The translations under genes were made by a program, and so were the position numbers. A stretch of DNA of 64,000 bases from Turritopsis dohrnii (lineage: Eukaryota > Cnidaria > Hydrozoa > Anthoathecata > Oceaniidae), in NCBI GenBank assembly GCA_027922465.2, contig BQMF02000381.1, forward strand, positions 186,001 through 250,000, given 5' to 3'. Below, one piece after another: positions 49,701-52,904 of this stretch (position 1 is its first letter; each line of letters begins with the position of its first letter). The notes beneath the pieces are model-generated. The model was given only the letters and a program-made list of their open reading frames with translations. It searched no databases and had not been told where the DNA came from.

Positions 49701-51956
49701 AGAGGTATTCGTCGCGTTCAAGGTGCAACTTTTACACGCCCACGTCGCCAACCAATCACGTTTGGGCACTAACTTACTATACATTACCGGTTGGACTTGC
49801 TCAACTATTCGCCTGTTGAACGTTTGTTGTTGAAAACTGCATCTGCATTGGCATATTTTGGTTTGTTGCGTGTTTCCGAATACGCATGTCAATCTCCTTT
49901 AACGCCTCTCTTCAATTAATGGTTCATGACATTTCATTTGCACCGTCTTACGATGTTATGTATGTGCACATATCAGCATGTAAAACCGATCCATTCCGAT
50001 TGGACTGCGACATTCGCATTGGCAGATCTGCACATGCTCTATGCCCAATTGGTTTGATGAGACAATGGCTCCATTGTCATCCTGGTTCTGGGTTACCATT
50101 ATTTTGTTTTTCACGCAATCGCTTTTTGACTCGTCAGGACATCGTCACATTACTTACCCGTACGTTGCCTTACGCTTCAGACATTAATACGCACTCGTTC
50201 ATCGGCCGCTGCATCTGCTGGGATTGCTGACAGTGTTATTCAGATCTTGGGTCGTTGGTCTAGTGATGCTTATCGTAGGTATCTCCATATCGATGATGAC
50301 TCAATTACTCGTATGTCACGCCTTATTTCTTCGCCTAGTCCGTTATCGCATATTTGGAACCATGTTACTGTTTCTGCAGTGTCGTTGCGTTAGTGCGTTT
50401 CAATGTTATTACGTTTGGTCAGCTGGGGGAAATTTGGGGGTGCATTGGCTAAGCCTTAAGTAGTTGTGTTAGGGCGTCTGTCCTTGTCGACAACGCCCGG
50501 TCGTCCTGGTTGACGATTGTAGGATATAATATTTGTGTGTTATAGTCTGTCCTTGTTGACAGCAACCAGTTCATGTGAGTGATATACTGTCCTTGTTGAC
50601 AGTTATAGTCGTAAGCTTGTCTGTCCTTATTGACAGCAATATATTTAGGTTTAAGTTAGTCTGTCCTTGTTGAAAGCTATAGCATTCATGTCACTAGTTT
50701 GTCTGTCCTTGTTGACAGCAGTACATTAACATATCCTGTCCTAGTTGAAAGTTCTCATAGTCCTTGTTGACTTATCGTATACGTCCTGGTTGACGTCTGT
50801 CCTTGTTGACAATCAGTCCTTGTTGACTTTTACTATTTGTTTTGCGAATGCACCACCTGGATATTCCCCAGTTCGGCCAAATACTTGTTCTTATTGTGTG
50901 TTAGCCCATGCCAGTTAATAACAGAGTCAGCAGTGTACATCGTAGATGTTCTTAAAGCACACAGAACTGTATTTGAAGCTTTATCTTGGTTTGTTTAGGA
51001 TACCATGCTCCCTTAAATATCTATCCAGAATTACATGAGCTTGTTACACCACTGGACCCTCAAAAGTGGCCAGTTTTTGAGATAGATAAACAAGTGAGTG
51101 TGTGTGTTGGTCGAGAATGGTATCGATATCCTAGCAGTTTCTTTTTGCCCGAACGGTATGTAGTGTTACACAAAACCATAGTTACAATTTATTTGATGCT
51201 ACAAGTTTTGTTACGAATTACTACTGCGACACCCACAGTAACTTATTTCTTGATTTATTCAAACTTAGTATAACTTATATCTGTGATGTTTATATGCTTT
51301 CTATACACATTATACGTAGCACCACGCATATATATATTATCCCATGCGCTTTCTCTGCAGGAAGAACCATTTTGACAAAACGATAAAACCTCCAGCATCT
51401 ATTTTTTGTTGTTTTTCTTATTTTAGATGGAAGTTTCTTTTCTTGAAATCCGAATTTAGTGGTCAGCTCCCTCAACCTTTTCATACTGGTTTGGATGCTA
51501 CAAAAAGAATTCCGGCCAACATGAACGATATGAATGTCGAAGAGCCATCTATCTACGTAAAGCAAGCTCTTCCTAATTATTACTTTATTAAGCAATATTT
51601 TTGTGGAGAAAGTTCCATACTTACTTATTTTTTAGTCGTCCATAACAGATTGTGATTTGTTAGTTGATATCGATTTGGAAACTCATAGCCAATATGAGGA
51701 GAATTACTCTCGTGATCTGAATCGCTGGAAGATACTTCACTCTAAACCTTTCTTATTGGCGGCAAAGTATGTTCTTTAGTCTGCCCAATGTTTTTAAACT
51801 TGATTCCATCATTTTACATACTGTTTTTTTTTTAGATCACATCCATTCTTCCGAGCATTCTACATACCAATTTTATCTGAAAAATATACGACATATGTGA
51901 ATTATAATTTATTAAAATCGAAAAAGATGAGGAGAAAAGCCAGAAAGACAATTTGA
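10608..51956 (+). CDS. ALG9: ALG9, Dol-P-Man-dependent alpha-1,2-mannosyltransferase (17 exons; first coding exon not found)
   Basis: ALG9 (family GT22) works in the ER membrane. It uses dolichol-phosphate-mannose to add two alpha-1,2-linked mannoses to the lipid-linked oligosaccharide for N-glycosylation. Exons: 10608-10728, 29294-29428, 29547-29617, 32863-32951, 39846-39919, 40105-40166, 42350-42437, 42532-42637, 43021-43109, 43312-43345, 43477-43556, 43635-43706, 43803-43920, 50999-51155, 51427-51556, 51636-51766, 51836-51956. All GT-AG junctions keep phase and give 558 codons plus stop, close to the roughly 600 usual. The SDCDETFNYWEP block in exon 1 carries the acidic luminal-loop motif. 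HKEERF, split between exons 11 and 12, is the GT22 signature. The exon 14-17 part holds the soluble luminal domain (VCVGREWYRYPSSFFLPE). Exon 1 has no in-frame ATG, so an upstream exon is missing. Introns 1, 4 and 13 are large and full of transposons. Confidence 0.93.
10729..13183. other. ALG9 intron 1, 5' part, no recognised gene
   Basis: AT-rich intronic DNA. Small plus frames at 11876-12058 (basic, Lys/Asn-rich) and 12585-12866 (has a cluster MKELAMERARSKIWQYG) are not recognisable. They could be remnants of a transposon ORF but show no diagnostic motif. Confidence 0.5.
13184..14200 (-). pseudogene. RPA70-like OB-fold protein remnant (Helitron-type accessory ORF)
   Basis: Read from about 14200 on the minus strand: a GFVHSVSPQKKNKYFCF block, then a frameshift near 13850. 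Next comes an OB fold, VKAQVDLSH, VYLYNKSGSVECSIWDEW and LHSLLVREYNG. After one stop at 13487 follows a zinc-ribbon-like ICGTCSKG ... KCVSCQ (C-x2-C ... C-x2-C). This order matches the single-strand DNA-binding and zinc domains of the RPA large subunit. RPA-like ORFs are known passengers of animal Helitrons, and a Helentron remnant on the same strand lies 8 kb away in the same intron. That both come from one element is inference. One frameshift and one stop make it non-functional unless spliced. Confidence 0.6.
14201..16600. other. ALG9 intron 1, no recognised feature
   Basis: AT-rich sequence with homopolymer T tracts (for example near 15130 and 16120) and only short frames. I see no gene, RNA or clear repeat boundary. 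Confidence 0.5.
16711..16839. repeat. Cluster of GTTTAAAC palindromes
   Basis: Exact GTTTAAAC starts at 16711, 16721, 16734, 16764, 16797 and 16832, with near-matches such as CGTTTTAA and AGTTTAACTG between them. Many are part of a longer CGTTTAAACG palindrome. It lies 80 bp left of the hAT element. No periodicity is clear. Confidence 0.75.
16920..18071 (-). mobile_element. hAT transposon, internally deleted, with TIRs and 6-bp target duplication
   Basis: The ends are CAGGCTTGTCATTTTCA and its inverse TGAAATTGACAAGCCTG, directly flanked on both sides by ATTGAT (16914-16919 and 18072-18077). Sub-terminal GCTATCAC motifs also face each other. Within it, 17248-17560 (minus) encodes the hAT C-terminal dimerisation region. 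A 6-bp duplication is shorter than the classical 8 bp but has been reported for some hAT groups. At 1152 bp it cannot encode a full transposase. Confidence 0.8.
17248..17560 (-). pseudogene. hAT transposase C-terminal remnant (hAT-C dimerisation domain)
   Basis: The minus frame reads EAFSTLTALLSDRRLKTSHD followed by TLEKIVRIYGND, the conserved end of the hAT dimerisation domain (usual form 'E-R-x-F-S-x-L-x-x-L-x-[ST]-x-x-R-x-x-L'). It continues with a basic/acidic tail (LKRLRLDDD, a run of Ser and Asp) to a TAG at 17248. The catalytic DDE core is absent; the element around it is internally deleted. Confidence 0.75.
18623..18693 (+). repeat. tRNA-derived SINE head, copy 1
   Basis: GTGGCACAGTCGGTTAGTAC serves as an A-box region and GGTTCGATCCC (18674-18684) is a clear B box. 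The body resembles tRNA-Asn, but the 5' GCTTCCG does not pair with the 3' end, so it is not a functional tRNA. It is followed by AATTTTTAAATGTCATAA and a 'TGCGAAAGCAAGAA' segment that also occurs upstream at about 18275. Confidence 0.65.
18813..18878 (+). repeat. tRNA-derived SINE head, copy 2 (tRNA-Asn-like)
   Basis: TTCTGTGGCGCAGTTAC, GCTAACCGAAAAGTCGG and GGTTCGAGCCC follow the order of a eukaryotic tRNA-Asn, but the anticodon arm is altered and the acceptor stem does not pair. It lies 120 bp after copy 1, is followed by a similar TGTCATAACATTTTTC tail, and so looks like a second SINE insertion or tandem duplication. Confidence 0.65.
18880..20119. other. ALG9 intron 1, no recognised gene
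   Basis: Short frames on both strands (for example minus 19053-19235 and 19296-19484) have no recognisable domain. The sequence is AT-rich. Confidence 0.5.
20120..20850. repeat. Imperfect tandem duplication, about 360-bp unit
   Basis: Unit 1 (about 20120-20475) and unit 2 (about 20484-20850) share AATAAAAACGCCA, GGAATTATACCTGCTAA, CATTCGTTATTT, GTTCTTTACCAAA and later CAAACAGTCA / CTAAACAGTCA in the same order. Identity looks like 75-80 %. A 109-codon minus frame (19911-20240) overlaps unit 1 but is broken in unit 2, so I do not regard it as a gene. Confidence 0.65.
20851..21974. other. ALG9 intron 1, no recognised gene
   Basis: AT-rich DNA with overlapping small frames on opposite strands (21567-21864) and no recognisable motif. 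Confidence 0.5.
21975..22660 (-). pseudogene. Helentron C-terminal endonuclease/exonuclease/phosphatase-fold domain
   Basis: After the helicase motif VI, the minus frame reads FNTRSL, then ESDLMCITETQISP (the catalytic Glu in 'x-x-E-T'). A second frame (21975-22328) reads APDIVMGDFNINGL, the 'G-D-F-N' active-site block, and ends with 'FFTDHDACRLVI', which holds the 'S/T-D-H' block. Together these are the signature residues of an AP-endonuclease-like domain. One frame break lies between the halves (about 22330-22420). Confidence 0.75.
22700..23690 (-). pseudogene. Helentron Pif1-like helicase domain
   Basis: VTGSGGVGK near 23610-23640 (minus) is the Walker A motif. Motifs between it and 23170 are scattered over frames. 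A cleaner piece (22844-23167) reads KIGAKVMLISNIDIADGLIN and GQIGTVTGF, the late Pif1 helicase block. MYVALSRVTSLNGLFL (22720-22767) is the final helicase motif VI ('Y-V-A-L-S-R-V'). Several frameshifts separate the pieces. Confidence 0.75.
23757..24503 (-). pseudogene. Helentron polyprotein, region before the helicase
   Basis: Frames on the minus strand read HFKRPKNSCYINNYFCEGLM and AWRAHLDIQLVVNQYKAVSY, then MCAYFSKSEDDTSQAMKQA, then ATKRECSVQEV. Around these is the typical linker of animal Helitron proteins ('N-x-Y-N ... W ... N-x-D-I-Q ... Y-x-x-x-Y-x-x-K' and 'K-R-E-C-S-V-Q-E'). After a frame break, PVTGSYMDKLLEEDI continues to 23757. The N-terminal Rep (HUH) part is not seen. Confidence 0.7.
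25273..25995 (-). pseudogene. BEL/Pao integrase fragment
   Basis: A 240-codon frame includes the zinc-binding H-H-C-C region ('H-W-N-H ... H-S-G' then 'C-Q-R-C-R') and the start of the DDE core ('I-D-L-S-G-P' and 'D-G-G-S-Q'). The frame stops before the third catalytic residue. The next frame (24611-25141) has the C-terminal 'P-N-x-L-L-L-G-R' and 'V-G-D-I-V-L-F' blocks that follow integrase in Pao elements. Confidence 0.75.
26327..27338 (-). pseudogene. BEL/Pao reverse transcriptase and linker fragments
   Basis: The frame 26889-27338 has the Pao RT start pattern: a 'Y-I-P-W-R-A-V' block and 'C-R-V-V-F-D-V-S' followed by 'G-x-S-L-N-D'. The palm with the catalytic YxDD motif is not in a clean frame; the sequence between 26889 and 26740 is out of frame and probably deleted. 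The frame 26327-26731 carries the downstream RT/RNase H connection ('W-F-S-E-E-D'). Confidence 0.7.
28001..29050 (-). pseudogene. BEL/Pao gag-like fragments
   Basis: Two frames (28541-29050 and 28001-28504) overlap head to tail. They contain the gag pattern of Pao elements: a block around 28690-28640 with 'Y-x-x-F-I-S-N-F-E-K-L', a long hydrophilic stretch, then a Cys/His motif region (C-x2-C near 28080-28060). The first 100 bp at the 5' side (28950-29060) belong to a short interspersed repeat, so the gag start is truncated. Confidence 0.6.
28950..29060. repeat. Interspersed 104-bp repeat, copy 2
   Basis: Same family as 671-774: GAAATCCGAACGGACTTTCC to AGCACAGAAATTGAA, with GACAGATAGATAGACAGG in place of GATTGATAGATAGAATG. 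Confidence 0.6.
29294..29617 (+). CDS. ALG9: ALG9 exons 2 (29294-29428) and 3 (29547-29617)
   Basis: Exon 2 (45 codons) encodes THYLMYGTGFQTWEYSP and the following YAIRSYGYIWLHVLP, very close to ALG9 of animals. Exon 3 encodes FYYIRFILGIVCAACETYFF, a transmembrane helix, and ends in phase 2 with an AA|GTAAGT donor. A 118-bp AT-rich intron separates them. Confidence 0.93.
29618..32540. other. ALG9 intron 3, no recognised gene
   Basis: AT-rich intronic sequence. A weak B-box-like GATTCAAATCC near 30197 might mark an old SINE. No frame above 90 codons and no known domain. Confidence 0.5.
32541..32825 (+). repeat. ACCCGGGTTACTAGTA repeat family, copy 2
   Basis: It runs from ATATGGGTGATGGGGGTGAC through TACTGCGGATATGACGTCAT to the family's 3' end GGTAAAAATTTTTACCCGGG and TTACTAGTA. 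The end holds an internal palindrome, GGTAAAAATTTTTACC. It stops 37 bp upstream of ALG9 exon 4. Confidence 0.85.
32863..32951 (+). CDS. ALG9: ALG9 exon 4
   Basis: The acceptor is TTCTTTATCTAG. The exon reads FGNNVARLYFVFAAVNTGMF after SLQYQ and ends in phase 1 (GCAG|GTAACA). The acceptor lies only 37 bp downstream of a repeat copy (32541-32825), so the branch-point region may be repeat-derived. Confidence 0.9.
33123..33217 (+). repeat. Direct repeat, left copy (partner 39707-39791)
   Basis: ACAATTACATTTAGGAAAAC and the following AAGTCAGTCATTT, GTTTAGCA, TTTTTACTG and AATGAGCTTC occur again at 39707-39791 in the same orientation with small indels. The two copies bracket the 6.5-kb block of Penelope-like, LINE and MITE insertions in ALG9 intron 4. 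Confidence 0.8.
33960..35300 (-). pseudogene. Penelope-like element reverse transcriptase remnant
   Basis: Minus-strand frames follow the Penelope RT order. First GLAFIPTPTQYN (about 34970), then KKQSTWNPPPNNN (34850), KKSDKGGNICIMNTHDY (34680-34640) with YKHLSSNPTT after it. Then a degenerate LLLDDILFIFDGTL catalytic region (34500; the usual Y-x-D-D Tyr is lost), and INFLNLHVYIDED ... LYKKPTHSSCFLHYNS (34400-34290). Pieces are in different frames with stops between them. No GIY-YIG endonuclease is recognisable. The plus strand is correspondingly G/T-rich. Confidence 0.7.
35436..35840 (-). repeat. Pro/Thr-rich minisatellite-like tract (about 65-bp unit)
   Basis: On the plus strand three related units contain GTGTGGGAAGTAAAAATCG, GTGTGCGAAGTAGGGTTCT and GTGTGGGAAGTAGAAATCG, each followed by GTG-rich sequence (35621-35800). 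On the minus strand this yields repeating FLLPTP and PPQ blocks. It borders the Penelope-like remnant and may be its variable 5' part. Confidence 0.5.
35842..37058 (+). pseudogene. LINE reverse transcriptase remnant (palm domain), two frames
   Basis: Frame 1 (35842-36273) has the RT N-terminal blocks: NDFFANVEKSLA, KPGKAGGHDNITARDL and FPTSWKLAKVSCIYKKGSK. A stretch of stops (36274-36431) follows, with PVNHC- and NQFG-like pieces out of frame. Frame 2 (36432-37058) has the palm: VVILFIDLKKAFDSISHSVL, YGVPQGTILCP, MFADDNALF (the F-x-D-D catalytic motif) and the thumb start (CLGLTIDRNLTW). Motif order and content fit CR1/L2/Jockey-type LINEs. No endonuclease domain precedes it, and it ends before the thumb is complete. 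Confidence 0.75.
37059..38070. other. ALG9 intron 4, no recognised gene
   Basis: AT-rich sequence; a 74-codon minus frame at 37627-37851 has no motif. Confidence 0.5.
38074..38724. mobile_element. 651-bp inverted-repeat element, Harbinger-like
   Basis: GCAGGAAATACACTATGAGT at the left mirrors ACTCATAGTGTATTTCCCAC at the right, and TAA directly flanks both ends (38071-38073 and 38725-38727), as for PIF/Harbinger elements. A second inner copy of the terminal motif, ATACACTATGAGTCTTGACA (38660-38679), gives a complex right end with several TGTGTTTTGACACA-type palindromes. Interior frames (38220-38500) are not recognisable. Confidence 0.65.
39090..39420 (-). other. G/T-rich stretch, possible Penelope-like fragment
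   Basis: Minus frames (39136-39378) are rich in Pro/Thr/Asn and composed like the 33.9-35.8 kb Penelope-like region. The words CATCGCACGCCT and ACAGGCCTGGT shared with 35808-35860 support a relation. No RT motif is present. A palindrome, TGCGATCGCA, lies at 39119-39128. Confidence 0.35.
39707..39791 (+). repeat. Direct repeat, right copy (partner 33123-33217)
   Basis: The right-hand copy lies 54 bp before ALG9 exon 5. It is too long for an ordinary target-site duplication. Confidence 0.8.
39846..40166 (+). CDS. ALG9: ALG9 exons 5 (39846-39919) and 6 (40105-40166)
   Basis: Exon 5 completes an Ala codon with exon 4 and reads YLPSTFAMYCCLIAMGGW; the L-P-S-[ST]-F-x-M-Y block is conserved in ALG9. 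Exon 6 reads IAVFGVALGSLVGWPFFVIV, a membrane segment containing the conserved G-W-P-F, and ends in phase 2. Confidence 0.92.
40678..41210 (+). repeat. ACCCGGGTTACTAGTA repeat family, copy 3 (most complete)
   Basis: It starts ATCTTATTATACTAATTCGC, passes through ACTTTTATTTTAGAGAGTGA, CACGTGGCATCATTTGACGT and the shared core (GACGATATCTCTGCAACGGT), and ends GTTTTTACCCGGGATACTAG. Both ends are also present in copy 4, so 533 bp is near full length. No ORF: a non-autonomous element or SINE-like repeat. Confidence 0.85.
41211..42349. other. ALG9 intron 6, 3' part, no recognised feature
   Basis: AT-rich intronic DNA with no coding signal. Confidence 0.5.
42350..43920 (+). CDS. ALG9: ALG9 exons 7-13 (42350-42437, 42532-42637, 43021-43109, 43312-43345, 43477-43556, 43635-43706, 43803-43920)
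   Basis: These seven exons encode the middle multi-pass membrane part. Recognisable blocks are VPIAYDL (exon 7), DTHYYGKQVIAPLNIILYNV and GHGGPNLYG (exon 8), FYFINGFLNFNVVF (exon 9), FFTQPHK joined to EERFLFPIYPLILL across the exon 11/12 boundary, and LGLFSSISLSRSAALYI (exon 13). The split HKEERF motif is the family signature. Introns here are short (about 90-380 bp) and largely transposon-free, unlike those on either side. Confidence 0.95.
44248..44795. mobile_element. Probable MITE with AATTGTCGGACG inverted ends
   Basis: AGTTAATTGTCGGACGAAA at 44245 is mirrored by TTCCGTCCGACAATAAAATG at 44779. The same word occurs internally (GTTGGACGGAATCG at 44415, AATTGTCGGACGGACG at 44619) and again at 45351 (GTCGGACGGAATCATTC). 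Several copies or sub-terminal repeats exist; boundaries are approximate. Confidence 0.5.
45473..45741 (+). pseudogene. DIRS gag-like ORF, 5' part before the insertion
   Basis: An open Ser/Thr/Pro-rich frame without ATG reads SSNVVSVPIATSTQGVASTS, then DSLDERIARQIELFFTRRST and so on. It stays open to the TA at 45740-45741 where the pogo-like element begins. At 47514 the TA repeats and the same reading frame goes on (FTQFAPVSQRHGAFQLRS), showing that the insertion split one ORF. Confidence 0.65.
45927..46400 (-). pseudogene. pogo-type transposase remnant, N- and C-terminal parts fused by deletion
   Basis: The minus frame reads GADINIHVVSGVLNGLI, then GKYIDFKVTRSWVRSLYKRM: the CENPB-type DNA-binding end ('T-R-x-W-x-x-S-L-[LY]-x-R-M'). 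It goes straight on into LPLSTLKPRHAKVM and IVKTGWKAAGITDVLN, which is the C-terminal end of pogo/jerky-type DDE transposases ('L-S-x-L-K-P-x-H-A' and 'G-W-[RK]-A-A-G-I'). The catalytic DDE core between them is missing but the frame is open (137 codons). So this is an internally deleted, presumably non-autonomous copy. Confidence 0.7.
46644..47198 (+). CDS. HIRAN-like domain protein with acidic tail, inside a pogo-like transposon
   Basis: A complete 184-residue ORF with ATG and TAA. Residues about 8-90 have the HIRAN pattern: GLRGYHVYSNTVSWKPYVGQ, REHNNKYDKFAVAGKV ('E-x-N-x-x-x-x-x-A-V') and GHVPRELSRYI ('G-H-[IV]-P-R-E-L'). HIRAN domains bind 3' single-stranded DNA ends, as in HLTF, and occur alone or fused to nucleases and helicases. 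Residues about 150-163 are almost pure Asp/Glu. It is transcribed away from the transposase remnant, which starts about 245 bp upstream. It is the only intact transposon ORF of this size in the window. Role unknown; a domesticated or element-encoded DNA-binding accessory factor is possible (inference). Confidence 0.65.
   Translation: MANKFEFCTGLRGYHVYSNTVSWKPYVGQRIMFKREHNNKYDKFAVAGKVAMKGKIGLIVVGHVPRELSRYIWYSIQEGATFEGEVHKEKPMASPLVQGGLEISIKVSVTWNEPEKLSILVAKVKEVEYPQTGEYIDESINILKEIGIEKDEDDDEDEDDDEEVEFQAEKADNVNNDNEDIQIL
47516..48557 (+). pseudogene. DIRS gag end and reverse transcriptase, frame 1
   Basis: After the resumed gag-like part (to about 48050), the RT starts with HTSGPFLVPPLSSLHCSPLG, AVPKKDGTFQIIPRGDAINE, DFMAKLDIRHAFRLCPVQP and WGLLGYQFHDLFFIDTWLPFGS. 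It ends at HYLDDLF, the catalytic [YL]-x-D-D motif, before a frameshift at about 48540. The 'P-F-G-S-x-x-S-P-x-I-F-N' and 'D-I-x-x-A-F' blocks are characteristic of DIRS/Ngaro-type RTs. Confidence 0.8.
48540..49461 (+). pseudogene. DIRS reverse transcriptase end and RNase H
   Basis: The second frame picks up right after the LDD motif. It reads ATDKTVGPSQVVTYLGIEVD and KRELLSLIGSLSFACKVVRP, the RT thumb. One stop (TGA at 48934) interrupts an otherwise open W-x-D-F-L-P region. RNase H follows: SLYTDASDLGLGACYG (first Asp), LFAIVAAVVTWG (Glu replaced by Ala or Ile at the usual L-E-[LM] site), YTDNIAIVHVWKSGSCR and HIPGHTNAAADSLSR. The frame ends at 49461. Confidence 0.8.
49443..50330 (+). pseudogene. 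DIRS tyrosine recombinase
   Basis: Pieces in three frames follow the recombinase order. The N-terminal SAM-like domain has CYQVEALAPSTRCTYAVAF and FPLSQDTLVRFVASF, then GFPSSIAQMSRLYYTLRGIR. The first catalytic Arg is in FGLLRVSEYA (about 49860-49890). The H-x-x-R box reads HSF and then shifts frame at 50197-50205, so its Arg is lost. SAAASAGIADSVIQILGRW and SSDAYRRYLHI (50200-50290) hold the last His/Trp region and the catalytic Tyr. The broken HxxR box and frame breaks make it inactive. Confidence 0.75.
50417..50876. repeat. Inverted-repeat arms around the hairpin array (50417-50450 / 50837-50876)
   Basis: TTTGGTCAGCTGGGGGAAAT ... GGTGCATTGG on the left pairs with CGAATGCACCACC ... ATTCCCCAGTTCGGCCAAAT on the right, with a few mismatches over about 35 bp. 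The two arms enclose the 12 hairpin motifs, so the whole 460-bp region could fold as one branched stem-loop. DIRS elements are known for inverted terminal repeats and internal complementary regions; how these arms relate to those is inference. Confidence 0.65.
50479..50828. repeat. Array of 12 small hairpin motifs (GTC-CTTGTT-GAC) with covarying stems
   Basis: The core GTC, a 6-nt loop, GAC occurs at 479-492, 501-516, 547-562, 586-603, 621-636, 661-676, 703-718, 736-751, 759-772, 781-796, 798-811 and 815-828 (add 50000). The loop is CTTGTT in seven, with CTGGTT twice and CTTGTC, CTTATT and CTAGTT once each. The pair next to the core changes but stays complementary: T-A in motifs 1, 3-8 and 11, C-G in 2 and 10, A-T in 9 and 12. 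Motifs 6 and 8 carry one mismatch (GAAAG). Motif 1 has an extra outer stem GGGCGT/ACGCCC. The spacing is irregular (15-45 bp). Confidence 0.85.
50999..51956 (+). CDS. ALG9: ALG9 exons 14-17 (50999-51155, 51427-51556, 51636-51766, 51836-51956)
   Basis: The C-terminal luminal domain: YHAPLNIYPEL, VCVGREWYRYPSSFFLPE, then FLKSEFSGQLPQPF, the NMNDMNVEEPSIY block, DCDLLVDIDLE, and SHPFFRAFYIPILSEKYTTY. It ends with a basic tail (KSKKMRRKARKTI) and TGA at 51954-51956. All blocks are in the usual ALG9 order. Exon 14 is joined to exon 13 across a 7-kb intron that holds a DIRS retrotransposon. Confidence 0.94.
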
Positions 51957-51977
51957 ACAGGATAAAAAATTTCTTCA

Positions 51978-51983
51978 AATAAA
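51978..51983 (+). promoter_or_regulatory. Candidate ALG9 polyadenylation signal AATAAA
   Basis: AATAAA begins 22 bp after the ALG9 stop codon. Another AATAAA lies near 52651. Either would give a short 3' UTR; which one is used cannot be seen. Confidence 0.4.
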
Positions 51984-52904
51984 CTTTACTTCGTTTATCG
52001 CAAAATTTAAAACATTTCTCCGATTGAACAACCATGTACTTAGTGATTTCTGTAGTAAATATACTAGTAGTTTTATACATTCAACGTTATTATTCAAAGT
52101 CATACCGTGATCAACAGTGATGTCAGAAACAAATATCATTCATTCCGCAACTTGTTTTTTGCCACAGTAATTTTCAAGAGTCTTCTTCATAAGAGGAACT
52201 GCAATCAAAGAGTTTTCTGTTCATGTTAATTATCACACAATGTAGTTTTGCGTAGTGCGAAGCTTACATATTGCGTTTGACTGATACTTGACATAATCAA
52301 CTGTAACACATTGCTTTCACAACTCGTTCCTGTTCATGTTTCGTTTATTTTGTAGTTGTGTGTCGATTATCATTTTCTCTGTAAAGATGAAGACAAGAAA
52401 AATTTGTTTACTTCTCGAAGTCTGATATTACGTTTTTATTCTTGTATTATAGATTTCACTTCAATTCTAATAGGTTTACCTATTAGAATTATGTTTTTAA
52501 TATTTTCTGCCATCAAAACAAACTTTAAGAGAGTTATATTTGCAACAGTTAACACACTATTTCTGAAATGACTTAACTTGTTTTTCATGTTTTTCACGTG
52601 TTTTGTTTGGATACTGCTACCCTTACTACAAAGGACTGTTCAACAATTGATTGAAATAAAGGTCTTCATGGGATAAAATTCTCATATTTCTGGAATATTG
52701 TCTCACGTCTACATGTAATAAAAAGCACCTGTGCACTTCTTACATGCGAATTACAGTAAATAAATAAATAAATAACATAAAAGTTATTTTATGAGAAATC
52801 CAACAGCGTCAGATATTGTTATGATATGAAAACTACCAATTTTGTTGTTTTGGCGTCAATACAAAATGTATATCTTATAGTTTAGCTAATAAAATGTTTT
52901 AATG
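51984..52904. other. ALG9-CEP162 intergenic region
   Basis: About 920 bp of AT-rich DNA. A (AAAT)n run sits at 52756-52772. It must hold the CEP162 promoter unless transcripts start further upstream, but I see no distinctive motif. Confidence 0.5.

Larger units (their letters stand above)
45440..50900 (+). mobile_element. DIRS-type tyrosine-recombinase retrotransposon, interrupted by a pogo-like element
   Basis: In ALG9 intron 13 the order is gag-like ORF, reverse transcriptase, RNase H, tyrosine recombinase. A recombinase instead of an integrase defines DIRS-type elements. The gag-like ORF is split at 45741 by a 1772-bp TA-flanked transposon, and its frame resumes at 47516. A frameshift near 48540, a stop at 48934, and frame breaks in the recombinase show that it is inactive. 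A region of 12 hairpin motifs bounded by inverted repeats lies at the 3' side (50417-50876). The left boundary is not precise. Confidence 0.8.
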
